A stretch of 34,545 nt of DNA from Chloroflexota bacterium (GTDB taxonomy: Bacteria; Chloroflexota; UBA6077; SHYK01), in NCBI GenBank assembly GCA_016202435.1, contig JACQOR010000041.1, positions 1 through 34,545 of the forward strand, given 5' to 3'. A program made the translations under genes and the position numbers. Below the pieces are notes generated by a model. That model worked only from the letters and a program-made list of their open reading frames with translations. It had not been told where the DNA came from and ran no database searches. Position 1 is the stretch's first letter. Every line of letters begins with the position of its first letter. This document shows, piece by piece, positions 24,355 to 34,545 of this stretch.

Positions 24355-26396
24355 ACATCCTCTGCACCTGGTCTTCGCGCACTCACCACAAGCACCCAGA
24401 ACAGGCCTGCGAGGCTCAGAGCCGAGATTGCCCCACCCAGGCGGAGTGACTCCGGCTCGTAGCGCAGGCGCACTAGTTGGTCGCCTGCGGGTAAAGGAAG
24501 CGCAGTCAGTGCGTAATTGGCCCGCAATGGCTCGACGAAACGGCCGTCCACCTCGGCTTTCCAGCCGGGATAATACGGCTGGCTCAGCACCAACAGGCCT
24601 GGCTGGTCTATTTCCACGCGCAAGGTCACTTCCCCCGGAGCAAAAGCGATTTGCTGCACCCTTTGCTCTGACACCCTGGGACGGAAGATCGGCGAGGAGG
24701 GCTGCACTTCGAGGATGGCCCTCATGCCAGGGTCGAACGACCCATCGAGGGTGGCACGAAACGCCTCCTCCGGCGAATGAACCACCTGTGCGTCCCACAC
24801 GACGTAGCCTCGCGGCAGGGGATAGAGCATCCGGTACAGCCTGACGTCGCCGTCACGTGCCTCGGGCACCTCCACGATACCGTCGCCCGTCAAGTCGCGC
24901 GTTGAGCCAATGAACCGGACGTTGAAGAGCTGCCATTGGCGCCAGTATGCAGCCGTACTCAGTAGATCGTAGCTACGCTTGATCTGGAAGTTGACTTCGG
25001 TGCTGATGGTTTCGAGATCGTGCGCGAAGGCTTCTTGTGGCGAGAAGAATCCTTTTGGTCCATCGATGGCGAACCGCATGCGCTCTCGTTGCTGCTCCCG
25101 GGTGAGAAACTGGACGAGACGGGGAAAACGTTCGATTGTAGGTACGAACGGCGACTCGATTGGCCAGTTGCTTTCCCAGTTGACGCCGACCAGATTGACG
25201 GCCGCCAGAATCGGCAGGGCCGCCAGGACCCTTCGTAGCCGGGGCCAGCGGAAAGCCAGGCTGGCCGCGCCCAGTCCCGTCAGCACGGACAACGACAGCA
25301 CGACGAGTGCGATGTTTCGCGTCTGATTTCTAAAGAGGCCGAAAGGCAGGTGAGAGAAAACCAGTTCGTAGAGCGGTGTGGTGTCTCCCAGCGACAGGAG
25401 CAGCCCGAGAATAGTTGTTGCCACCCACGGGGCCATGGGCCGCCGGCCGGCACCCAACGCCAGGGCCGCTGGCACGACTAGCAGGGGCAGCGCGCCCACA
25501 TACATCCCTTTGTCGCCGTCAGTGCCGGGAAAGACGAGGCCCGCGAGCTCATGCCAGGCGTAACCGTGACCATCCCCGGGCGAAGCAGAGCGATACGAGT
25601 TGAGGAAGAATTCCATTCCGGGCACGAGTTGGATGGCGGGCAGCGTGACTGCGAAGGCCAATGAGGTCAGGATAGCCGCGAGCGAAACGCGCCACCGAAA
25701 CGGGGCGGCCCGCCGTCCCCATGCGGCTGCCAGCGCCGCGACCATGGTCACCGGAATCAACAACCACATCTGGGGATATCCGCCCAAAAACGCCGGTGCG
25801 AGCATCAGTCCAGCGAGGCCCGTGTTCGCCAGCCAGCGTTCAGACGTCAGCACTCGATCCAGGAACAACAAACCCAGGGGCATCCAAGCCAGGGCTTCCA
25901 AGTAGCTGATCTGGGCGGCTGCGTAGCCCAGGAGCAGTCCGCTGAATCCATATGTCACCGCAGAGAGCGCCGCCGCTGACCGGATGCCGGTGAGTCTTAG
26001 CGCCAGAAAGTACATGCCCAAGGTGGCGACCGAGGTGTCGAGCCAGACCCGCGTATAGATGCCCGTCATTGGGCCGCCTCGGCCGTCGAGCAGTAGCTCT
26101 ACGAGCGAAAACGGATAGAAGACGGCAGCCTCAGTATTGCCGAGCTGTGGCAGGCCACCGGCGAAGCTCGGATTCCAGAGAGGAACGCGGCCTGCAAGCC
26201 ACTCCTGGATGTTGAACTTGTGGAGTGGCCAGAAGACGTTAGTGAAGTCGGAGTCGCCAAAGGACCTCTGGGCACCGAACCAGCCGAGGTAGCGCCAGTG
26301 GTACCCGAGCGTGAGCCCGATGAGCGCGGCACACCAGGCCGCGTCCACGCCGGCCCGAGCCGGTGCGCGAGCCACGACCTGCTTGAGGCGGACCAA
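24330..26396 (-). CDS. YfhO-family multispanning membrane protein
   Basis: 688-residue membrane protein of the YfhO family, GT-C-like proteins linked in Firmicutes to glycosylation of cell-wall polymers. After helix 1, the outer loop carries FGDSDF (D48, D50) and VPLWNPSFAGGLPQLGN at 71-87, the family signature. About twelve helices follow to roughly residue 400, then a soluble region (about 420-640) with LLVLSQPYYPGWKAEVDG and a LPAGDQLVRLRYEP strand typical of YfhO C-terminal domains, and a final helix near 655-675. The start is TTG 26396; an in-frame GTG eight codons in is possible. Its 3' end overlaps the convergent glycosyltransferase gene by 25 bp. Sugar and acceptor are unknown. Confidence 0.85.
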   Translation of the reverse strand: MVRLKQVVARAPARAGVDAAWCAALIGLTLGYHWRYLGWFGAQRSFGDSDFTNVFWPLHKFNIQEWLAGRVPLWNPSFAGGLPQLGNTEAAVFYPFSLVELLLDGRGGPMTGIYTRVWLDTSVATLGMYFLALRLTGIRSAAALSAVTYGFSGLLLGYAAAQISYLEALAWMPLGLLFLDRVLTSERWLANTGLAGLMLAPAFLGGYPQMWLLIPVTMVAALAAAWGRRAAPFRWRVSLAAILTSLAFAVTLPAIQLVPGMEFFLNSYRSASPGDGHGYAWHELAGLVFPGTDGDKGMYVGALPLLVVPAALALGAGRRPMAPWVATTILGLLLSLGDTTPLYELVFSHLPFGLFRNQTRNIALVVLSLSVLTGLGAASLAFRWPRLRRVLAALPILAAVNLVGVNWESNWPIESPFVPTIERFPRLVQFLTREQQRERMRFAIDGPKGFFSPQEAFAHDLETISTEVNFQIKRSYDLLSTAAYWRQWQLFNVRFIGSTRDLTGDGIVEVPEARDGDVRLYRMLYPLPRGYVVWDAQVVHSPEEAFRATLDGSFDPGMRAILEVQPSSPIFRPRVSEQRVQQIAFAPGEVTLRVEIDQPGLLVLSQPYYPGWKAEVDGRFVEPLRANYALTALPLPAGDQLVRLRYEPESLRLGGAISALSLAGLFWVLVVSARRPGAEDVQDSGTST

Positions 26397-26510
26397 CTTT
26401 GCTATGGTCGGAGCTTTCGCGTCAGGTCTCCCCTCGCGGAACGTCCCCCGTTCCGACCGTTCCTGCGTTCTGGGCGCGGCCGCCGGTCACGGATCCGGCA
26501 CGAGTCGCCG

Positions 26511-26516
26511 TATAAT
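26511..26516 (+). promoter_or_regulatory. Candidate -10 box for the zinc-ribbon gene
   Basis: A perfect TATAAT stands out in GC-rich DNA. No convincing -35 hexamer lies 16-18 bp upstream. If used, transcription starts near 26523 and the message has a 5' leader of about 120 nt containing the hairpins before the start codon. Confidence 0.45.
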
Positions 26517-26600
26517 TCTCTCTGGTGATGGATTCGGTGCGCCCCGTCAGGCTGGGTCTTGCTAGGAACCATTGGGGTTCTGCTCTCTCTCCCTCAAGTC

Positions 26601-26644
26601 GCGCTGACCGACCTACCCGAATTTTCTGACTGAGGAGTCAGCGC
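26601..26644 (+). promoter_or_regulatory. Two competing hairpins around the zinc-ribbon gene ribosome binding site
   Basis: GCGCTGAC at 26601-26608 pairs perfectly with GTCAGCGC at 26637-26644, ending at the base before the ATG. Within it, CTGACT (26626-26631) pairs with AGTCAG (26636-26641) and shows the Shine-Dalgarno GAGG (26632-26635) as a four-base loop. The two folds share 26637-26641 and cannot coexist. In the first, the ribosome binding site lies in a 28-nt loop; in the second, it is held in a tight loop. A translational switch or thermometer is possible but unproven. Confidence 0.5.
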
Positions 26645-26995
26645 ATGTATGCGGATAAGACGCTAACCTGCCGGGATTGTGGCGCATCTTTCGTCTTCAC
26701 CTCCGGAGAGCAGGAGTTCTACGCAAGCAAGGGCTTCACCAACGAGCCCAGTCGTTGCCCCGACTGCCGGGCGAACCGGAACCGCAGCCGCGAATCTGGT
26801 GGGTATGCCGGTGGCTATTCGAGCGGCGGCGGCTTTGAGCGCAGAGAGCGACAGCTATTTCCGGCCGTGTGCGCCAACTGCGGCAAGGACACCATGGTGC
26901 CCTTCCAGCCCCGTGGGGATCGGCCCGTCTATTGTTCCGATTGCTTCGAGAGCCAGCGGCAGGGATCATCGGCCGGGGGACGCGGCCGCTGGTAA
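26645..26995 (+). CDS. Small double zinc-ribbon protein
   Basis: 116-residue protein with two putative zinc sites. The N-terminal ribbon has C9, C12, C38 and C41 around the family block MYADKTLTCRDCG and EQEFYASKGF, recognised in many GC-rich bacteria as a probable zinc-ribbon domain. A Gly/Ser/Arg-rich linker (about 42-70) leads to a second ribbon, CANCGK with C76 and C79, and YCSDCF with C97 and C100. The basic, flexible character would suit RNA or protein binding, but the family's function is not established. ATG 26645 follows a GAGGAG at 26632-26637. It is preceded by a long structured leader and followed by a hairpin terminator. Confidence 0.85.
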   Translation: MYADKTLTCRDCGASFVFTSGEQEFYASKGFTNEPSRCPDCRANRNRSRESGGYAGGYSSGGGFERRERQLFPAVCANCGKDTMVPFQPRGDRPVYCSDCFESQRQGSSAGGRGRW

Positions 26996-27020
26996 GCGAA
27001 CGGTAGGCAGCTTAGGTAAC

Positions 27021-27056
27021 GAAACCGGCCCGGTCCTCCTGGACTGAGCCGGTTTC
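27021..27056 (+). terminator. Terminator-like hairpin after the zinc-ribbon gene
   Basis: GAAACCGGC (27021-27029) pairs perfectly with GCCGGTTTC (27048-27056), with a further GTCC/GGAC inner stem. It is followed by TCCTCC-type pyrimidines instead of a pure T-run. Position 26 bp after the stop supports a terminator. Confidence 0.6.
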
Positions 27057-27125
27057 CTCCTAGATCTGGCCTCTACCTGTCTCCTCGGGCCACTCACTCT
27101 CTTTTGGAAGGCGAACTGACCCAAG

Positions 27126-27154
27126 TTGACGGGGACTTATTGGCACCGTAAAGT
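27126..27154 (+). promoter_or_regulatory. Candidate promoter for the ferredoxin gene
   Basis: TTGACG at 27126-27131 (5/6) and TAAAGT at 27149-27154 (4/6) are separated by exactly 17 bp. The predicted start near 27161 gives a leader of about 32 nt that includes AGGAG at 27181-27185. Confidence 0.6.
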
Positions 27155-27192
27155 TACCCTTCGTCTCGGAAACACGCTCGAGGAGTCTTCCA

Positions 27193-27435
27193 GTGACGTA
27201 CGTCATCTGCCAGCCCTGCATCGACACAAAAGATGCATCCTGCGTCGAGGCCTGTCCCGTCGACTGCATACACAGCGACGATAACTCCAACCAGTACTTC
27301 ATCGATCCCGACGTCTGCATCGATTGTGGCGCTTGCGAGCCGGTTTGCCCGGTGGAGGCGATCCGGTCTGACAGCGACGTACCTGACGAGTGGAAGCAGT
27401 TCATCCAGATCAACGCGGACTACTTCAAGAGGTAG
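27193..27435 (+). CDS. 7Fe-type ferredoxin ([3Fe-4S]/[4Fe-4S])
   Basis: 80-residue electron carrier. Aligned by eye with Azotobacter-type ferredoxin I, the [4Fe-4S] ligands are C21, C42, C45 and C48 (CIDCGAC), and the [3Fe-4S] ligands are C9, C17 and C52. The position that would complete a second 4Fe cluster is threonine (T12), supporting a three-iron site. C6 is an additional cysteine. The C-terminal tail (EWKQFIQINADYF) is typical of this group. GTG 27193 has AGGAG at 27181-27185, seven bases upstream. It has its own promoter-like site and a terminator, so it is likely monocistronic. The redox partner is not identifiable here. Confidence 0.93.
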   Translation: MTYVICQPCIDTKDASCVEACPVDCIHSDDNSNQYFIDPDVCIDCGACEPVCPVEAIRSDSDVPDEWKQFIQINADYFKR

Positions 27436-27455
27436 CTTCCCAGAAAGCCGGGATT

Positions 27456-27501
27456 TCAAAGAAAGAGAGCGGTGCTCCGAGCACTCGCTCTCTTTCTTTG
27501 A
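27456..27501. terminator. Strong bidirectional terminator between ferredoxin and uvrA
   Basis: TCAAAGAAAGAGAGCG (27456-27471) pairs perfectly with CGCTCTCTTTCTTTGA (27486-27501), and GTGC/GCAC extend the stem inwards past one bulged base. Each strand ends in a T-rich arm, so the same stem can stop transcripts from the ferredoxin gene on the plus strand and from uvrBA on the minus strand. Its position between convergent genes fits. Confidence 0.85.
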
Positions 27502-27586
27502 CAAGTCATTCTCAGGCTCGGCTTCAAACGTTTCGCTGGCAGGGCCCCCCGAATCCTGCCCCTCGGGACGGCTCGCAGTCCCCCGG

Positions 27587-30576
<2,990 letters not shown>

Positions 30577-30580
<4 letters not shown>

Positions 30581-32718
30581 CCGCGCCTGGACCTTCGAGC
30601 CGGCCTGGGCCGTCCGTAGAGAGGAGCAGTGCCGGAATTCTTGTCATCCCGAGCCGCCGCGAGGGAGTTCTGGTCAGCGAATACGGTCTTTTCGCCGGAA
30701 GATGCCGCGTTGCCTTCGCTCTCGAGCATGACCGCCCTGGCGCCGTCCGTGCGTTCGATGCTGCGCCGGAGCTCCGATATCTGGTCCCGCAGCATGGCCG
30801 CCTGTTCGAACTCCAGCTCGCGGGCGGCCCGTTTCATCTCAGCCTCCAGATCCTTGATAGCTCGCAGCACCCGCTGGCGGTCGAAGGTGCCGGTCCCATA
30901 CTCGACCGTGGTCTCGGCTACCTGGCGCAGGTGTGGCGAGATGTCCCGGACGGCCTTCTGGATGCCTTTGGGGACAATGCCGCGCTCCTGGTTGAACTGA
31001 ATCTGGGCTTCGCGGCGGCGATAGGTCTCGCGAATGGCGCGTTCCATCGAATCAGTTACTGTGTCGGCGTACATGATCACCTGGCCGGTTTCATGGCGAG
31101 CAGCGCGGCCCACGGTTTGTACGAGCGCCGTCGTTGATCGCAGATAACCTTCTTTGTCAGCGTCCAGGATGGCCACGAGCGAGACCTCCGGAAGGTCCAG
31201 ACCCTCCCGCAAGAGGTTGATGCCCACCACAACGTCGTATACGCCCAGACGGAGGTCGCGCAGGATGTCGATTCGCTCCAGCGTGTCGATATCCGAGTGG
31301 AGGTAGTGCACCCGTATGCCGACTTCTCGGAGATAGTCCGCAAGGTCTTCGGCCATCCGCTTGGTAAGAGTTGTCACCAGTGCGCGTTCGTTCCGTTCAA
31401 CGCGCGCCTGAATCTCCGCCAGGAGGTCATCGATCTGGTTCTTGGTAGGCCGAACGTCGACCTCAGGATCGACCAGCCCCGTTGGCCGCACCAGCTGCTC
31501 CACGACCTGTTCAGCGTGCTCAGACTCGTAAGGACCCGGCGTGGCGGAAACGTAGATGACCTGGTTGATGTACCGCTGGAACTCCTCCCACCGCAGGGGC
31601 CGGTTGTCCATGGCCGACGGCAGACGGAAGCCGAAATCGACCAGGGTCTGCTTTCGGGCCATGTCACCGTGGTACATCCCATGAATCTGCGGGATGGTCA
31701 TGTGGGACTCGTCGATGATGATCAAGAAGTCATCCGGGAAGTAGTCCAGGAGCGTCCAGGGGGGGCTGCCCGCCTCTCGGCGACTGAGGTGCCGCGAGTA
31801 GTTCTCAACTCCGTGGCAAAACCCAACCTCCTGCAGCATCTCGAGGTCGAAGTGAGTCCGCTGGCGCAGCCGTGCCGCCTCGAGGAGTTTGCCCTGACGC
31901 TCGAGCTCCTCTAGCCGCTGCTCTAGCTCGACCTCGATTTCGCCGATTGCCACTCGCAACCGCTCCTGTGACGTGACGAAATGCTTTGCAGGAAAGATGT
32001 CGATGGACTGGAGGTCGGCCAGAATCTCACCGGTCAGACTATCGATCTCGGTGATCCTCTCGACCGCATCTCCCCAGAACTCGACGCGGACGTTCACGTC
32101 TTCTCCGGCGGGATGTACGTCCAGGGTATCGCCGCGGACCCGGAACTTCCCGCGAGCGAGCTGGTAGTCATTCCGTTCGTAGAAGATGTCGGTCAAGAAC
32201 CGCAGCACTTTGTCACGCTTGCGGACCTCGCCCCGACGCAGCGTGAGCACCTCTTTCCCATACTCTTCCGGAGAGCCCAGGCCGTAGATGCATGAGACGG
32301 ACGCCACAACGACGACGTCGCGCCGCTCGAAGAGCGACTTCGTTGCCGAATGCCGTAGGCGGTCTATCTCCTCGTTGCGAGAGGAATCTTTTTCGATGTA
32401 CGTGTCGCTCGACGGGATATAGGCCTCAGGCTGGTAGTAGTCGTAGTAGCTGACGAAGTACTCGACGGCATTCTCGGGAAGAAAATCCTTCAGCTCGGAG
32501 CACAGCTGAGCGGCGAGGGTCTTGTTGTGAGCGATGACCAGGGTGGGCCGCTGGAGCTCGGCAATGACGTTCGCCATCGTAAAGGTCTTGCCCGATCCGG
32601 TGACCCCCAGCAGCGTCTGCTCGCGGAGGCCGCGTTGCACACCATCGGCCAGCTCAGAGATCGCTCTCGGCTGGTCCCCAGCGGGAGAGAACTCGGCAAC
32701 GACACGGAATTCAGGCAT
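30577..32718 (-). CDS. uvrB: UvrB, excinuclease ABC subunit B
   Basis: 713-residue damage-verifying helicase-like subunit of nucleotide excision repair. Walker A GVTGSGKT at 38-45, the DNA-clamping beta-hairpin [12 protein letters not shown] at 91-102, the DESH Walker B box, helicase motif VQTVGRAAR, and a C-terminal UVR motif ([21 protein letters not shown]) that binds UvrC are all present. A tail of about 60 residues after the UVR motif is Ala/Ser/Arg-rich and looks disordered. ATG 32718 opens [17 protein letters not shown], the family start, though the frame is open to 32823. It is first in uvrB-uvrA. On the minus strand TATACT (32732-32727) lies so close to the ATG that the message could be nearly leaderless, but no good -35 box accompanies it. 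Confidence 0.98.
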
Positions 32719-32855
32719 GGCTTCTGAGTATAGCCCGGCTGGATGGCCCTTCCGTCCGTGATAATGGGGCAAGTCCGCGGGCCCGTGAGGCCGGCCCGAG
32801 CCCGCCTTTGGGGCCCGGATCACGGATCGTTACGTCAAGCCGGGAGTAGCTGCGC

Positions 32856-34160
32856 GTGAGTCTTCGCTTCCACGTTTGGTCCATCGGGTGCCAGATGAAC
32901 GCGGCCGATGCCCAACGGATGACCGACGAGCTGGAGCAGTACGGCGGTGAGGCCACTACGAAGCTTGACGACGCTGACGTGGTCGTCCTCTACAGTTGCG
33001 TCGTGCGTCAGGCGGCCGAGACCAAAGTTCACAACGAGCTGGAACGAATCCGCCACATCAAGGAGAAGCACCCCGGCATGCGCATCGCTCTCGCGGGGTG
33101 CATGGTCGAGGACGACACGCAGCGCCTCGCGAAACGCTACCCGTTCATCGACCGGTACTTCTCCCCGAAAATCGACCTGCCGCTGCGCGACCAGGTCCTG
33201 GATTTTCTCGACCTGGACGCCCCGTATCGACTCGACCCAGCGGATGCCGAGCGGGTGCCGATCATCTCGCAGCCCGTCACCATCAGCCAGGGGTGCAATC
33301 GCCGCTGTACCTACTGCGTGATTCCATTCCGCCGCGGGCGGGAGCGCAGCCGGCCGACCGCAGACATCCTGCGTGATGTCCGGGCCCTCGTTAACCGGGG
33401 GAGCAAAGAGGTCGTCCTCCTGGGCCAGATCGTGGACCGGTACGGACGCGACATCGGGACGTCGCTCGCGAAACTGCTCGCCGAAGTGAGTGAGGTCGAC
33501 GGCCTGGAGCGAATTCGTTTCTTGACCTCCTACCCGGTCGATTTTGACCGGGGGTTGATGGAAGCGATGGCTTCGCTCCCCAAGGTCTGCGAAGACGTGA
33601 ATCTGCCGGTGCAGGCGGGCGACGACGAGGTGCTCCGGCGCATGGCCCGCGGTTACAAGACCGACCTCTTCGAGCGCGTGGTTGGGGACATGCGGGAGGT
33701 CGTCCCGGGGCTCGGTCTCTCGACGGACATCATCGTTGGGTTCTGCGGAGAGACCGAGGCTCAATTCGCCCACACTCTCGACCTGCTGCAGCGAACCCGC
33801 TGCGACGTCGTCCACGTCGCCATGTACTCGGAGCGCCCGGGAACGGCATCGCCGCAGCTTTGGACCGACGACGTGCCGCTCGCAGAAAAGCGGCGGCGCC
33901 TCCATGCGGTCGAGGAGCTTCAGGAGCGCGTCAGCCGGAAGATCAACGAATCATTGGTGGGCTCTCGCCAGGAAGTCCTGGTGGAAGGCACCCACCAGGG
34001 CAAGTGGTATGGCCGCGCCAGGAACAACAAGCTCGTGTTCTTCGAGGACGAGCAAAATCGGGTTGGCGAGCTCGTTCCGGTTACGATCTCCAGCGCGAGT
34101 TCCTGGTCGCTTCAGGGGACCAGGAGGCGACCAGCTTCGCCGGCAGCCTTGAACCTTTGA
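32856..34160 (+). CDS. miaB: MiaB, tRNA-2-methylthio-N6-dimethylallyladenosine synthase
   Basis: 434-residue radical-SAM methylthiotransferase that modifies A37 of tRNAs reading UNN codons. The N-terminal UPF0004 domain carries the auxiliary cluster cysteines C12 (GCQMN), C48 (YSC) and C82 (AGC). The radical-SAM cluster is C147-x3-C151-x2-C154 (CNRRCTYC). A TRAM-like RNA-binding end begins near 375 (VEGTHQGKWYGRARNNKLVFF). Instead of the commoner GQNVNSYG it has GQIVDRYG, a divergent branch of the family. GTG 32856 has GGGAG about nine bases upstream. It is divergent from uvrB and 9 bp from the convergent GYD gene. Confidence 0.92.
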   Translation: MSLRFHVWSIGCQMNAADAQRMTDELEQYGGEATTKLDDADVVVLYSCVVRQAAETKVHNELERIRHIKEKHPGMRIALAGCMVEDDTQRLAKRYPFIDRYFSPKIDLPLRDQVLDFLDLDAPYRLDPADAERVPIISQPVTISQGCNRRCTYCVIPFRRGRERSRPTADILRDVRALVNRGSKEVVLLGQIVDRYGRDIGTSLAKLLAEVSEVDGLERIRFLTSYPVDFDRGLMEAMASLPKVCEDVNLPVQAGDDEVLRRMARGYKTDLFERVVGDMREVVPGLGLSTDIIVGFCGETEAQFAHTLDLLQRTRCDVVHVAMYSERPGTASPQLWTDDVPLAEKRRRLHAVEELQERVSRKINESLVGSRQEVLVEGTHQGKWYGRARNNKLVFFEDEQNRVGELVPVTISSASSWSLQGTRRRPASPAALNL

Positions 34161-34169
34161 CTCCAGCGT

Positions 34170-34459
34170 TCAGCTTGCGCCCAGGAAGCGCTGCATCTCC
34201 GCGTCGTCGAAGGCCCTCAAAGTCTCACTGGCTACATTTCCGGCCTCAGCGATACTGAAGAGTCCCGCCATCATCGCCTCTTCGCTCGGGGCATCGACGA
34301 CCGTCACCAGGTCGAAGCGTCCCTGCGTCCAGTAGTGCGCGATGACTTTGAAGCCCCGAGCTTCGTTTTGCCGCCGCACGTCATCCGCTCGCTTGACCGT
34401 GTCTTTGAGGTTCTTTCTGCCTGGTCCGTGAATCGGTAAAGAACGACGTAGGTTGGCAT
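34170..34459 (-). pseudogene. GYD-domain protein gene, frameshifted
   Basis: Reading from ATG 34459 (with AGAGGAGGG just upstream) the first 13 codons give MPTYVVLYRFTDQ, the typical GYD-domain start. One base then appears to be missing at about 34419-34420. In the next frame the protein continues as RKNLKDTVKRADD..., then ARGFKVIAHYWTQGRFDLV, EAGNVASETLRAF and a stop at 34170, the rest of a normal GYD domain. Restoring one base would give about 96 residues, the family's usual size. The function of GYD proteins is unknown. Either the gene is broken or the assembly has a single-base error. Confidence 0.8.
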
Positions 34460-34511
34460 GTCCGGCCCTCCTCTGGAGCCCCCATGGGGATGGGGCGAGC
34501 CCCGTACACCG

Positions 34512-34540
34512 TCTCTACACCCAAGCCCGCCGTCTGTCAA
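34512..34540 (-). promoter_or_regulatory. Possible promoter for the GYD-domain gene
   Basis: On the minus strand a perfect TTGACA (34540-34535) is followed, after 17 bp, by TAGAGA (34517-34512), which matches only 3/6 of the -10 consensus. Distance to the ATG is about 52 bp. Confidence 0.35.
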
Positions 34541-34545
34541 TAGGG

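Noticed and set aside
32727-32765. Promoter hexamers in the uvrB-miaB gap (TATACT on the minus strand, GATAAT on the plus strand)
   Set aside because: Neither has a recognisable -35 box at 16-18 bp, so they are mentioned only and not listed as promoters.
32835-33905. 356-codon minus-strand frame opposite miaB
   Set aside because: Antisense to the radical-SAM core of miaB; low-complexity His/Arg/Val-rich translation.

Overview
The window is GC-rich bacterial chromosomal DNA with short intergenic gaps, many GTG starts and several 4-bp GTGA stop/start overlaps. It holds housekeeping and cofactor-biosynthesis genes. It contains no rRNA, tRNA, transposase or CRISPR array that I can see. The gene mix (a complete menFDHBCE menaquinone set, cbtAB-cobN under a B12 riboswitch, a small CxxC zinc-ribbon protein, a 7Fe-type ferredoxin, uvrBA) fits an uncultivated soil or subsurface lineage such as Rokubacteria/Methylomirabilota, but that placement is only an inference. 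A perfect, spacerless 142-bp palindrome begins at base 1.

Layout. (1) 1-142: the palindrome. 184-3751: sbcD-sbcC, the nuclease/ATPase pair that opens DNA hairpins and trims double-strand-break ends. (2) 3752-5388: a small accessory pocket with a HIRAN-domain protein behind its own promoter-like site, a stretch without a convincing gene, and an orphan MazE/AbrB-type antitoxin gene with an excellent ribosome binding site. (3) 5389-13051, minus strand: the menaquinone operon, transcribed menF-menD-menH-menB-menC-menE, the same order as in E. coli. It converts chorismate to 1,4-dihydroxy-2-naphthoyl-CoA. (4) 13254-14471: a secreted FKBP-type prolyl isomerase and an F420/NADP-type oxidoreductase. 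(5) 14585-19534: a promoter, an adenosylcobalamin riboswitch with a clear intrinsic terminator, then cbtB-cbtA (cobalt transporter) and cobN (cobaltochelatase large subunit). Cobalt uptake and insertion are thus under one B12-responsive switch. (6) 19615-21415: a cyclophilin and an MFS transporter. (7) 21435-26396: a DinB-superfamily protein, a GT-C-type membrane glycosyltransferase, and a YfhO-family membrane protein convergent with it. (8) 26645-27435: a zinc-ribbon protein with a structured ribosome binding site and a 7Fe ferredoxin, then a strong bidirectional terminator. (9) 27587-32718, minus strand: uvrB-uvrA (nucleotide excision repair). (10) 32856-34160: miaB (tRNA methylthiolation). 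34170-34459, minus strand: a GYD-domain gene broken by one missing base.

The best leads are the palindrome beside the genes for a palindrome-cleaving nuclease, the HIRAN gene in the same neighbourhood, the two competing hairpins around the zinc-ribbon gene's ribosome binding site, the nested inverted repeats inside the men operon, the orphan antitoxin, and the frameshifted GYD gene. I found no clearly new multi-gene system.
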